A stretch of DNA of 64,000 nucleotides from Aporrectodea caliginosa (GCA_020284085.1 JACEVL010000998.1:26631-90630), one strand, 5' to 3'. Positions 32,776 through 43,640 are shown, numbered from the stretch's first letter. Numbers and translations: made by a program. Notes: generated by a model from the sequence alone, not told the origin.

Positions 32776-33060
32776 CAGGTAGGCTAGTCCGCTCCGAGTC
32801 GTAAGCCGTGTCCGAGCCAACCGGTGTGGCTCCCAAGATGAGGGACTGGGTGGGGAGGGTGCCCGCGGCTGAAGCCAAGAAGGCGGGTAGTGCCAGCGAT
32901 GACACCCTCCTAATTCCCAGTCCCGCCCCCCATCTAGATCGGTAGGGAAGCTTGCGTCCATTGGTCGTCGGTCACAGAAATATTCAAGATCCCCTCGATT
33001 CCTCTCCGCAGCAGCTCGTCATAGATCCCTAGTTGCGGATGGTCGTAGCAAGGTATGCAT
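32776..33060 (-). pseudogene. RLE-type LINE, upstream coding part
   Basis: The minus strand reads GLGIRRVSSLALPAFLASAA and then GTLPTQSLIL, text that in this LINE family precedes the region at 31698-32573. It is in pieces because of frameshifts. It ends at the TTA array at 33063, so most of the reverse transcriptase is absent. Confidence 0.6.
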
Positions 33061-33062
33061 CG

Positions 33063-33069
33063 CAATAAA

Positions 33070-33105
<36 letters not shown>
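33063..33105. repeat. TTA microsatellite at the 5' side of the RLE LINE
   Basis: A clean TTA run mirrors the array on the other side of the LINE (31553-31700). Both read TAA on the LINE strand, which suggests insertion into a TAA microsatellite. Confidence 0.95.
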
Positions 33106-33108
<3 letters not shown>

Positions 33109-34039
33109 GACATACACCTAAACACTGCTTAGAGCAGCTAAACGTGAACATTCTTGTATCCTGTGTATACATGTTATGAGAAATGACGCCAGTCATCGTC
33201 GTTATGACGACGTCGTTAAATAAACGCATTACACACGTGTTGGTAGTTTAGTAGGCCTACTAGGCCTATATTAATAAATTTAACAAAGTGACACATACGC
33301 AAATGCAATGCATTAAAGCAATACTCTATTTCTGAGACTGTGAGTCGGAAATAGGGTTACGTTAACGCCTATAAGGCCCCGAGACTCCTTAAAACGGCTC
33401 TGGCAAGATATTAAATGTTTCTATCAAAATTTGACGAACGTTTTCTTCTTTCGTTACACCATAATCTTGCTTCTTTAGTTGATACAACTTGTGACCTTCG
33501 AATCCTATTACGTCATTGGTCACTGTGACGTCACGTTCGAACTTCGTGATCATAATCTACACTAGGCGTTTTACGTTTCTGTATCGCTGGGTTCTGCTCT
33601 ATTATACGAGATGAATCTACTTCTACAGGTACGTATCTCTCGTTCTTTCTGTATGCTCCATAGTTGTAAAAAACGGTTTTTTTGTTTTTTATTTTTTTCA
33701 TAAAACGTGTTTTTTTCGTTCTTTTATTTCACGTCACGTTTTTTTCGGTTTTTAATTTTTTTATGTAACTTTATTTATTTATTTACTGTCTGTTACTATT
33801 TGTTTTATCTTATTTTATCTGATATCCCTTACGTTGTCTCCGTCCTTTCAAGGATTCATCTAATTTGAGTCATTTCCGGTAACATGGGAAATTCACTAAT
33901 TCAAAAAGCAAAAAAAATTCCAAATAATTTTTTTCTTTGGAACGAATCTTGAACGTTTCTATTTCACAAATATATATATTTGGTTTTGCTCTCATATGTA
34001 ACTGTAAAACGTTTTTGGTAGAAAAAAATAGCCTTACTA

Positions 34040-34535
34040 AAATATTTATCCACTCCGTTACTGTATAATATGAGATCTGTTTTATACAGTGTACAGCTTC
34101 TGTTGTGCATTTTGACATGCCAGAATGTTTTTAGTGTTAATATTTATAAAATAGAAATAAAATAAATCAGAATACATATAATTAATTATTTGATTCCATC
34201 ACAGTTTCATTTATTTAGAAAAAGGTCCACTCCGTTACGGAAATAGAAGCAATTAATGTTAAATTTAATAAAACAAATTTGCCCAAACAACTGAAAAGAA
34301 ATCACTTGAGGCAATCGTTCCCAGTGATCGAATAAACAAAAAACACTAAAATATTTATGGCATTGTTCTAAAACTCTGCTCACAGCTTAAAAATTCCACA
34401 CCATTTAGCCTACAATAAGTCCACTCCGTTACTATCTTTCGAGTGTCGAGCACAATTTTTCCACTCCGTTGCATAGCTGTCCCATGCGTTACCAAATAAA
34501 TGTTAACGGAGTGGACAGGTAACGGAGTAGACAAT
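34040..34535. repeat. Cluster of CCACTCCGTTAC motifs
   Basis: The motif or its complement appears near 34052, 34229, 34420, 34460, 34505 and 34522, and again near 35555, 35752 and 35957 beyond the LINE at 34640. A related motif (ACAACTCCGTTAC) occurs five times in 13665-14830. The spacing is irregular, so it is not a simple tandem repeat. Confidence 0.6.
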
Positions 34536-34639
34536 TTGGGTAGCAGCACAGTAAATACCGTATTATCGCTCACGCGTCCGCATCAATCGTCGGTCAAATT
34601 ATTATTTTGCTCATAAGCGTTATATTACAAATATTATTA

Positions 34640-35515
34640 AGTAAGTAAGTGTGTTCTTTATGAGACGCTGGCAAACGCACGGCGCTCTACGTACAAAGTT
34701 ATACAAAGTTATCAAATAGTAGCGAAAGAGTTAGTAAATAGTAAACTAAAAAAAACACTATATGGCTTAGCTGTACAACATCCTAGCCAGGAAACCACGC
34801 CTGGTGAGGGAATCAAATATAGAAAGAACACGGTTATGTGAGCGTGGGCGCAAATAGTGACCAGTATATAGGACAGGGGGTAATAGGTAATGAAGGATAT
34901 GTCCGGGATTATCTAAGATATTTCTAAAAAGGTTATGGTCAGCTTTTTTACAGAGTTCCTCAAAAGTAGGGAAAGATTTTGGTAGGAAGCCAAAGCGTAC
35001 CAGCTTACGGACCACAGCACTTAGAGAGTCACGTTCCTGTTTGCTGGCAAAGCCCCACCACACTTGGGAACAATAAAGCATTCGGTTGACAGTGGTGGAC
35101 CGGACCACATCATATAGCCTGACTCCCAAGAGCCCATGCGAGATTAAAATACGATGGGCGTGGAGAGATTGCTTGGCCCGTACACAAATCTTTTGGATAT
35201 GGGAGGAAAACCGAGCTTTGCGGAAATCTCGATACCCAATATATTCAGGGATGTGACCATTTTTATGCCACGTATAATTGGAGGACCTTGTTCAAGATTC
35301 ACATTTGGTCTGGTCAAGATAATTTCGTTAGATTTAGAATGGTTTAGGTGGAGATTACATTTGCGAGCCCAGGCACTAATGTGATCTAATTCTGCATCCG
35401 TGGTGGAAATATTTGAAGCCAAGATCAAAAGATAGCAATCATCAGCATATTTGAAGATATAATTGAAGCTGTGGAGAGGTTTAAGACCAGAGATGGCCAC
35501 TAAGAAGTTTGCAAT
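34640..35515 (-). pseudogene. LINE reverse transcriptase remnant (family E, copy B)
   Basis: Minus-strand frames give ISGLKPLHSFNYIF with KYADDCYLLIL, LHLNHSKSNEIILTR, VTSLNILGIEISAKL, then MLYCSQVWWGFASKQERDSL and LRPRSHNRVLSIFDSLTRRG to the stop at 34767. The 3' end is followed by AAGT units on the plus strand (34637-34650), matching copy C. It is truncated upstream of the palm domain and has one frameshift. Confidence 0.85.
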
Positions 35516-36011
35516 TGGAATTAAATTTATTCATAGTCATTGTAAAAATGCAGTAACGGAGTGGCTGTATACTAAAAAAAAACACATCTGGTACGAAATA
35601 AATGAAAATTAGTAAGAAATTTGTCGGACCATTCATATCATTGGTGACTGAAGATATAAACAGCTTACATAGATCTTTACAGAAGAGATGAGTCAAGTTG
35701 CGCGACCACAAAATTGAATGGTTCTGAGATACAAGATTATTTTTACATGGTAACGGAGTAGGCTATACATAAATCCTGGGGACAAGTTTAAAAAAATTTC
35801 TTTTAATTATACTGAAGATACGGTTCACCAAGTTGTGTCTTAAAACATGCACGAATATATAATACATGAGAAACACGTGAATTTTTTGGCTTAATACAAA
35901 ACATTTTGAAATGGTAGACTAAGCAATAAGTACCATAGCCTAGGGACAGTATACATCGGAGTGGAACATTTGTGATTCAAAATAAATTTTAATAAATTGC
36001 GTTATTGTTTT
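35516..36011. other. No gene seen; three motif copies
   Basis: AT-rich sequence with GTAACGGAGT-type motifs near 35555 and 35752 and a weaker one near 35957. No supported frame. Confidence 0.4.
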
Positions 36012-36019
36012 GAATTACT

Positions 36020-37540
36020 GGTTCTTGTCGGTTAATTCACCGCATTTAATTTTCTCGTGTACCTTGTCGGTTAATTCACCGCATTTAATTCTTGCGTCTA
36101 CCTTGCCTGTTCATGCACCGGAATAAATTTTTACGCGTTTCTTTCCTTTTAAGTACCGTTTCGTCATTAGAAAACATGGACGACACTAACCCTGACCCTA
36201 ACCGACCCTCACGGCACATAACAACGGCGCATAATGTAATTAGTAATTTATATAGCGCCGCTCACAGCCGAGGCCATTCAGTAGCGCTCCCAGTGCGAGA
36301 ACCCTGAGAGAAGAAATAGGTTTTAAGGAGAGAGAGAGATGAAGACAGTGATCCAGAAAGGAAAGTCTCACGCAAAGTGAAGGGAAGGGCATTCCATAAA
36401 GAGGGCCCAATGATGGCAAAGGATCGAGTTTGAGCAATCGTGGTCCTAGCTCGTGGGACAAACAAGTCAGACCGGTCCAGAGATCGGAGAGGCCGATGAG
36501 AAGATGCAGAAAGAGGAGGACGAATGACGTCCCTGAGGTATTTTGGAGCAAGTCCCAGTTTGGATTTGAGGACCAAAGCAAGGACTTTAAACTGAATGCG
36601 GTCAGAGAGAGGAAGCCAATGCAGTTGGTTGACCATGAAAGATGATATATGGGAGTATTTAGGAAGGTGAGCAATCAATCGAGCTGAAGCCTCGAGAACA
36701 GATTGAATAGGAGATAGACGGACCTTGGGAAGACCAATAAGTAGGGAATTGCAATAATCAATTCTGGAACAGACAAATGCATGGACAATGGATGCCATGG
36801 TAGAGAGGGGAACAGATCTGCGAATAACCCTGAGACGCCGGAGGTGAAAGTAAGAGGATCGTGTAAGGTTGGTTACATGAGCAGAAAAGGTGAGAACGCT
36901 GTCCAAAGTGACACCTAAGTCACGCACACAAGTAGAGAACGTAAATTTGGGAAAGTTTTCAGAGAGAAGCGAAAAGTCAATTTTCAGAAGTTGTTGGGGT
37001 GTGACAAGCCAAATAAGTTGAGTTTTGGAAGAGTTTAGCGAAAGGCGATTGGAAGACATCCACAAATGCAAGTCATGGGAAAGGGCTTCGATACGGCGAG
37101 CATAACCTCAACGTAACGGTCGTAACCGATATGGACTATAAAACTTGAAGTCGTGCGGGTCGGTTAGGGTCAGGGTTAGGGTTAGTGTCGTCATTAGAAG
37201 ACAAATATTAACTATCGCGAAGACATTCCTGTACAGGGGTCTCGTCTTGTCAATCGAATCAAAGTTCGTAAGCTGAACGCTTTCGATAGCCTACCATCCT
37301 CAAAGATATTGGTCTTTTGGCCACCAGCTTAATTGGGCTTGGAAGTACACACATCTGCATGGTGTAAATGTTTCTTAACATCGCTTTCATGAGAATAGTT
37401 ATAATTAAAAGATGTCTTTCTAAACCATCGTGCTGTGTTTTCGACACCAGTTTAATGCGGTGAATTAATTTCACGTGGGAAAGTCATGTAATACATTAGC
37501 ATGGGAAAAATGAACTGCGGTGAATTAACCGACAAGTACC
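36020..37540. mobile_element. TIR element with perfect 8-bp TSD, carrying a LINE
   Basis: The ends GGTTCTTGTCGGTTAATTC and (minus strand) GGTACTTGTCGGTTAATTC are flanked by GAATTACT at 36012-36019 and 37541-37548. The CTTGTCGGTTAATTCACCGC block is repeated in tandem at the left end (36025 and 36066). Internal arms with CTAACCCTGACCCTAACCG (36188-36212) are inverted at 37158-37186. An L2/CR1 LINE (36232-37108) is inserted near the middle. The 8-bp duplication fits hAT or P-type elements; the ends fit neither clearly. Confidence 0.85.
36232..37108 (-). CDS. L2/CR1-clade LINE C-terminal half (copy b)
   Basis: A 269-codon minus-strand frame (36262-37071) starts MHLWMSSNRLSLNSSKTQLI, after the catalytic site, and continues FSTCVRDLGVTLDSVLTF, VCSRIDYCNSLLIGLP, LHWLPLSDRIQFKVLALVLK and WNALPFTLRETFL to GSATEWPRL. 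It is uninterrupted, but the reverse transcriptase catalytic part and the endonuclease are absent, so the copy is 5'-truncated as LINEs often are. The 3' end has the GCGCTATATAAATTAC tail (plus strand reversed). Confidence 0.88.
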
Positions 37541-37639
37541 GAATTACTTTCAAATATCTTAAATTGTTGACTGATCGATAACATTTTAATATAAGCACTT
37601 AGCATAATCAGACTAGATATAGCTTTTCTAGAAATATGT

Positions 37640-39330
37640 AAGTAAGTAAGTAAGAATGTTCTTTATTGAACGCAAGCAAACGCTCAGCGCTTTACATACA
37701 AAGTCAGAAATAATTTATGTACAAAGAAAACAATAATTAGAAGAAAATTAAGTCAACTAGAAAACATATGTCTAACTGTACAACATCCTAGCTAAGAAGC
37801 CACGCCTGGTAAGGGAATCAAATCTAGGGAGAACACGGTTATGTGAGCGTGGGCGCAGGTCATGACCAGTGCAATTGACAGGGGGGAGAAGGTCGTGGAG
37901 GGTGTGGCTAGTATTTGTTAAGATGTCTCTAAAGAGGTCTATATCAGCTTTTTTGCAAAGCTCCTCAAAGGTGGGGAAAGATTTAGGGGAAACCAAGGCG
38001 TACCAACTTGCGGACCAGCGCGCTCAGAGAGTCAAGTTCCTGCTTACTGGCGAAGCCCCACCATACTTGGGAACAGTATTGCATGCGGTTGATAGTGATA
38101 GCCCTAACCACATCATGAAGCCTGACCCCCGAAAGCCCATGTGAGATCAAAATACGATGGGCATAGAGAGATTGCTTGGCCCGAATGCAAAGTCTTTGAA
38201 CATACGGGGAAAAACCGAACTTTTCGGTAATCTCAATGCCCAGTATATTCAATGACACAACCCTTTTAATGCCAGGCAGGACAGGAGGGGCCTGTAAAAG
38301 ATTCACCTTTGGTTTGGTAAATACAATCTCTCAGGATTTTGAGTGATTCAGGTGGAGATTACATTTAAGAGCCAAGGTACTAATATGATCTAATTCTGCA
38401 TCTGTAGTGGAGATGTTAGTAGTCAAGATCACAAGAATGCAGTCATCAGCATATTTGAAAATACGATTAAAGCTATAGAGAGGTTTTATGCCGGAGATGG
38501 CAACCAGGAAGTTTACAGGACCCATGCCAGAACCCTGAATTATGCTGGCATTGATTTTCAGCCAGTGCAGATAAAAGTCCACGGAACTTGGTGCAATGAA
38601 TACGATTGCTCAGGAGGGAGATAATCCAGTTGAATATATTAGCTGGGATAGGCAGAGAGGTCAATTATTGCTCAGCCAAGTTTGAGTGTCTGATCGTATC
38701 AAAGGCCTTAGAGAAATATAGAGAAATCACACGGATATAGGGTTCAGAATTAAGTGAGCTGAGAATGAAGTCGGAAATGGCTATAAGAGCGGCAGAGGTA
38801 GAACCAGATGGCCTGAAGGCGAATTGGTCAGCAAATGGACGGTTTAGTTCGTGATTGGTGAGGATGGGATAGATATATATATAGGCGCACTACAAGTTTT
38901 TCTAACAATCTGCATAATACCGGCGTGATCGAAATGGGTCGGTAATCAGCCTCAGTGGCAGGGCAAGGGATCTTAGGGATAGGAGTAATGCAACTAGACC
39001 TCCATTGGTCAGGGACAAAGGAGTTTTGAATAAATATGTAATTGGTTCAGCCAAAAGATGGGCCATGTTAGAAAGGAGCCAGAGTGGAATCAAGGCGGGA
39101 CCAGTGGAGCAACCACGAATGGAGGATAGGACAGAGTGCCAAGAACCCCAAATTTTGGCGGGCAGGAATCATACCCCGCAATCGAGCTCCGCATAGTTGG
39201 TTGAAGGTAATGGACATCAGTCGAGATATCTCGATAATGTTGGTTAAGAGCTTCGGAGTTAATATGACTAGAAGCAGAATCATTGTTAGATTCACGTCCA
39301 TTTCTTAGGCGGTTAACCTAAGACCACAGT
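37640..39330 (-). pseudogene. LINE reverse transcriptase remnant (family E, copy C, longest)
   Basis: Read on the minus strand it runs further 5' than the other copies: QFAFRPSGSTSAALIAISDF, a SKAFDTIRHSN segment, INASIIQGSGMGPVNFLVA, KYADDCILVIL, then MQYCSQVWWGFASKQELDSL and LRPRSHNRVLPRFDSLTRRG. Several frameshifts and stops are present. The 3' tail is AAGT units (37637-37650). From 39000 to 39330 the sequence still resembles the upstream LINE region but is too damaged to bound. Confidence 0.82.
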
Positions 39331-40299
39331 TTCTTTGTACCCCTACATAATCCGTTGAAGGAGGATACATTGCTCTTCATGATGAAACAGTTGATGCGGT
39401 CGGCAATGGCTGCAACCGCCTCTGAATGGCCACTTCTGACGGTCTGAACAGTCGGTTGCGCTTCCGCAGGAGATATTTGAGGAAAGGCGTCATGTACGGG
39501 GACAGATGAATTGTGAATTCATTCAATACCGGAAAATGACTCATTTACGTCACTATTTAGTGTCACATCAGTTGAGAAATAAACAGTAGGCTACACTACA
39601 GGAAATAAAATTTATAAAAGTTATTTGAATTTCTAAGTTATCCAAAATGCGAAATGTTGTCTTTTTACTCAGTAATATCTGATTGACTGATAAACTGACG
39701 GATACTACTCCATATAAAGTTCTTACATATGTCAGAATTATAAGTAGACCTAGCGTAAAAATGTTAATCAAGTACACTCTATACTTACAAAGTTTAGTTT
39801 TAAATATCTTATGTCAGCATGGATTTATGTGGACCTATGTATGCAATTTAAATTTTAAAAGATTTCAATATTTTTAATTTCTCAATTTATTTTTAAACCA
39901 AACTTATGAAAAATAAAATAATTGTTGTAGATTACTGTCACTTGGTGTTTACTAATAAAGTTATGTTATTTGCTGATTAAAATTAAATTGTGTAAACAAG
40001 GTTTTTAATTTTAAAATGCAGTAAAGATGCAGTAAAGCCAAATTATTGTCTTTCAGTTTTTTCTCGTTTTTTTCCGTTTTGTATTTTTTGCCAATAAAAC
40101 GACGTTTTTTCCGGTGGTTTATTTTGATTTTACCGTTTTTAACAACTGTGGTATGCACCCATCTGTCCCTCTCTTATCTCTTTTAGTATACCTCTTGCTC
40201 TCGTGGCAAAAGATTTCTTCTGTTCAGTAAAATCGTTGCAGCGCATTTCGGTTTAAGCGATTATATTTTCAGGATAACTTCTATCTTTGTCAAGGATAC
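39331..40299. other. No gene seen
   Basis: AT-rich sequence without a supported frame. The last part (40040-40151) holds the T-rich right end of the possible large element. Confidence 0.4.
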
Positions 40300-40540
40300 C
40301 TGATTTTTCCAATAATAATAATAATAGGTTTCACTGTTGTTTTGATCACCACGATCTCTATATTACCATTAAAATATTCATCTTCTAGCTCAATGCAAGC
40401 AGTCGGAAATAGTCTCTTACTCAAATCTAGGAGTGTACATGAAGACTTTTCTCCCGTTAAATGTGCTTCATTCACCAATGCTTTAGCCACAACAAAACAC
40501 GTAGCGCCGGAGTCGAAGACTATAGGCTATCTATAGGCCT
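40300..40540 (-). pseudogene. Retropepsin-like fragment of an LTR retrotransposon
   Basis: The minus strand reads IVFDSGATCFVVAKALVNEA, where D-S-G-A is the aspartic protease active-site motif, and later FPTACIELEDEYFNGNIEIV and TTVKPIII. This follows the layout of Gypsy-type proteases, which end in an IIGN-like flap. No reverse transcriptase is nearby, so it is an isolated fragment. Confidence 0.55.
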
Positions 40541-40559
40541 ATCTGTCAATCTAAATCTT

Positions 40560-41191
40560 TTCAGAAGTTTGTCTCTAAGACACTGTTAGAGTCTTTATTC
40601 TTATTGAAATTAGGGAATTTAGTATGGTGCTATAGCGACTAGTTACTTCGATGCATTTTCTAATTGGCAAAATTAGTAGTTTGGCAAGCGTTGCAGATCA
40701 AGGTATTAGTGGACTTTTCCCCCTACTGGAAAAGTTTTTCTGTATCCCAGCAACACCTAGACCTGTTGAGACTTGAGAGAGTGTTCAGCTGCAGTGGACT
40801 TTTCATGAGACCTCACAGGGCAAGACTTGGGGACAAACCTTGTGCGATTTAGTATTTTATGTAATAAATTTTAGTACAAGTCTTATGCAATAAACACCTG
40901 ACTTGAATGATAGGATTATGTAACATTTCAATTGAGAATTGCGTTTATGGTCCTCGAGACTGTTGTCTTGGACAACGTGGTCTTAGTCTTGCACTTGGAC
41001 AACATGGTCTTGGTCTTGGAACACGCGGTTTTGGTCTCGGTCTTGGGAGTTTTGCTCGTGTGCACAACACGGCAAATAATAAAACAAAATAGTAATTCTT
41101 TATAGATGCTGGCTCTAAGTATACGCAAACTTGACCATTGTAATAAAATAATAACTGTTCTTATGAGGGTATTTCTATACTCAGATGACAT
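40560..41191. other. No gene seen; CTTGGTCTTGG repeats
   Basis: Short repeats of GGTCTTGG and CTTGGACAAC occur at 40960-41050. The frames across them (LGQRGLSLALGQHG) are low-complexity and not convincing. Confidence 0.35.
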
Positions 41192-41370
41192 CAGGGATGG
41201 GCAGTAATTGAAATTACCTAATTGAAATTACTTGAAATTGCACAATTTGTTATTTGTTCATTTGTAATTCAATTACATTTCCCATGTATTTTGTAATTTG
41301 AAATTACATTTCATGTCCGAAAGTTATTTGTAATTCAATTACATTTTTCCAAGTAATTTGCCCATCCCTG
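41192..41370. mobile_element. Short hAT MITE (179 bp)
   Basis: The ends are CAGGGATGGGCA inverted repeats, flanked by GATGACAT (41184-41191) and AATGACAT (41371-41378), a 7-of-8 duplication. The interior is built of AATTGAAATTAC and TGTAATTCAATTACATTT words with dyad symmetry. No coding capacity. Confidence 0.88.
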
Positions 41371-41399
41371 AATGACATGATATCTAGCTGAACTTTTTA

Positions 41400-42105
41400 C
41401 CCTTTCATTGAATATATATTTATATATCTAGATCTGGGACTCTGTTCATTGATCTAAGATTGCTAGCTATGGGTCTATATCTATATTCTTTGCTAGCCTT
41501 GTTGGCAGTCGATTAACTAAAGTAACACGAGTAAGATCAAACAATAACGGATCCAGAGAAGTAGGACCCGTTGACCCGTTACATACAGCTGTTCTCTTCG
41601 CCATCTCTTCTTCCATGGCTCTTTCCTAATTCATCGCCTCTCTATTTTTCTCTTTCTCTTGCTCTTTCTTGTCGTAATCCCATCTCTCTTTTTGTCACAA
41701 ACTTGCATAATTCCTCTTCTTCGAAGCCTAGATCTACTTTCAGAAGTGGCTACTTTCACGCACTGTTGTAGTCAGAGGCAGCATTCTTACTTATTCACCC
41801 TGAATAAAGTTTGCGCTCAATGAATCGATTAATGACTTAGTGATTCCCTTATGATGAAGCAATAGCTTGACGTTATATGAATGCGATAATCTATCTTTGT
41901 GATATGGATATCTCTTACCCACAATGTTTAGTTTATGTGAGCATCCGTAGCATAGAGAGAAATAATTATGAACTATGCACTGAAGACAGTCGAAGCCGGA
42001 GTAACAGTGAAGGGACAGTTACTCAGCAATCTTTTCTCGCTGGGGATATTGACTTGGCTGCTGAGTTCGCCGAAACAATAACTGACAGATAGGGTACACG
42101 AAAAC
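41400..42105. other. No recognised gene
   Basis: Frames at 41571-41771 and 41877-42092 have no motif I recognise. The region leads into an RTE-type LINE remnant. Confidence 0.35.
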
Positions 42106-42665
42106 AGTAAGAGACTTGGACTCTGAATAAATATGCAAAAAAAACAAGACAATGACTATTGGAAAACAATACGAATCGATGAGATATCAAAGAACTCGAG
42201 GAAGTCACAGAATTTGCGTACCTGGGTGTCCTAGTAACAGAAGGCCGCCAATTTACAAAAGACATAAAACGTTAGGAATTGTCTGGCATCGGCGATGTTC
42301 GCAGATTGAATCAGAGGTGGAGAACTTGTAGTCTATCAGCAAGAACATAACTGAAACTGTATTAAACATTTGTCACTCCATTGCTTTTTGTGGCTCCTAA
42401 TGTTGTTGTCTACGAAAAGACGACGAAATGAAGATACTGGTGGCGGAAATGAGTTGGCTAAGAACAATACTGGGTAGAACCAGAGGAGACAGGGAAGAAT
42501 TGGGTCAGATGGAGATTCGGAGATTCTAGTAGACAAGATTAGGAAAAGAAAACTGACCTGGTTTGGTCATGGAACAATAATGGGCACCAGGAGATAACCG
42601 GCTAGAGTACTTTATGGTCACGTAGATGGAACACGGAACCGGGGAAGACAAAACAAATAGTCCGG
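42106..42665 (+). pseudogene. RTE-like LINE C-terminal remnant
   Basis: Across frames the plus strand gives ELEEVTEFAYLGVLVTEGRQ then FTKDIKR, RRLNQRWRTCS, a KILVAEMSWLRTILGRTRGD segment, and KIRKRKLTWFGHG followed by RVLYGHVDGTRNRGRQNK. This is the order of the region after the reverse transcriptase in RTE-type LINEs. Stops and frameshifts show decay. Confidence 0.75.
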
Positions 42666-43124
42666 TCATTAAATAGTGCTGTTCAAAAAATTGAACAAAA
42701 GGTTATCGATGGGTTTCACCTCTTTGATATGTCTGCGTTATAAGAAAACAAGTTTACCAAAATATGACATGGGGAACTTTGGGAAAAATGGGTCAGATCC
42801 AAGATGGCCGCCGTTAAAAAATGTCATAATATTATACGCAATCAATCAAGCTAAAAAAATCTATGGAGATTCTATTTATATCATCATATACATTAGGGGC
42901 GTCTTAAAATATGAAATTTCAAAATTGATATCGGCCTTGTTGTTTTCGTGTTCCACCTTGAGAAATATTGTCATTTGCCAAATTAGATGAAAATCGGAAT
43001 AGATTTAGAACTGGCGCAAAGCCCCGGAAGGAAACAATGTAATAGCCTAAATTGCAATTTTGAAAGATCCAAACAAATGTCAACACTTAAACATAAAATA
43101 TAAGGCAAAGATAAAAGAAGAACC
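42666..43124. other. No gene seen
   Basis: No motif is visible in the 104-codon frame at 42676-42990. Confidence 0.35.
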
Positions 43125-43640
43125 GTTAGTTATTTGTCATTTATTTAGTCCCTTCAGTGCTTTTTGGGAACTTCGAGACTCGACAATTTGCAGCGCAACT
43201 TGTTTCTCTTCCTTATTTCGGTCCAAGGCTTCATTGATGGACTGCAAGAGAGCTACTTCTTTCTCCAACAAATCGTTCGTCACTCGTGGGACGGATATGA
43301 TGTCGTTTGCTTCACTGTATGATTGTTCTGACTCCTATTGTCGCGGGTCCCGATCAAAGAAAAGAGTCATCCAATCCAAGGATCTGGAATATTTTTGTTG
43401 TAGAAGGGGTGAAGAAATTTGTAGGTTGATTATGTATCGGAGGAAGCTTCTTTGGCATTTCTGGTGCTTGCGTGATTATAGAGCAGAGGCTTGGAAGAGA
43501 TTGCTCTACTTAGCATGTCATCATCATATGGCAAAGCTAGTGGTTGGGACGACATTGGAAAGGACAAGTGGTGCATCTACTGGCCCTGAAGTTCTTCTAT
43601 ATGGGTATATTTCACAACCGGAGGCAAATTATAGATAAAT
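43125..43640 (-). pseudogene. Second remnant of the unnamed family at 12690
   Basis: The minus strand contains PPVVKYTHIEE near 43615, and near 43270-43150 RVTNDLLEKEVALLQSINEA followed by NKEEKQVALQIVES. These parallel the PPVVKYTH and VANDRAKRGVALI ... QFLLQVV blocks of the 12690-13475 copy. A 30-bp DNA word (ATGGGTATATTTCACAACCG and onward) is shared with 13447. The plus-strand 192-codon frame here is a shadow. Confidence 0.5.

Larger units (their letters stand above)
29255..33402 (+). mobile_element. hAT element of 4.1 kb, host of nested insertions
   Basis: The ends CAGTGCCGTTTTAAGG and its partner CAGAGCCGTTTTAAGG (minus strand) are flanked by GCAAGAAA (29247-29254) and GCAAGATA (33403-33410), a 7-of-8 duplication. 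A decayed hAT C-terminal dimerisation domain lies at 30960-31395 on the plus strand. A second hAT element (29580-30828) and an RLE-type LINE with TAA arrays (31553-33105) are inserted within it. Confidence 0.82.
33658..40151. mobile_element. Possible large TIR element enclosing several insertions
   Basis: CCATAGTTGTAAAAAACGG at 33658 pairs with CCACAGTTGTTAAAAACGG (minus strand, from 40151). The flanking TATGCTCC and TATGCACC (overlapping the first two bases of the left end) match at 7 of 8. T-rich runs with ACGTTTTTT words lie inside both ends. After removing the LINEs at 34640 and 37640 and the TIR element at 36020, about 2.6 kb remains, with no recognisable transposase. The CCACTCCGTTAC motif cluster is inside. 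The pairing could be a coincidence of low-complexity ends. Confidence 0.4.

Noticed and set aside
36185..36215. Telomere or interstitial telomeric repeat
   Set aside because: Only a few degenerate TTAGGG units occur and they are inverted at 37158-37186 as arms of a TIR element.
39961..40158. Lys-rich minus-strand frame as a nuclear protein
   Set aside because: It arises from the T-rich terminal region of the possible large element and has no motif.
43060..43638. 192-codon plus-strand frame as a gene
   Set aside because: No motif on the plus strand; the minus strand carries blocks of a known repeat gene family.
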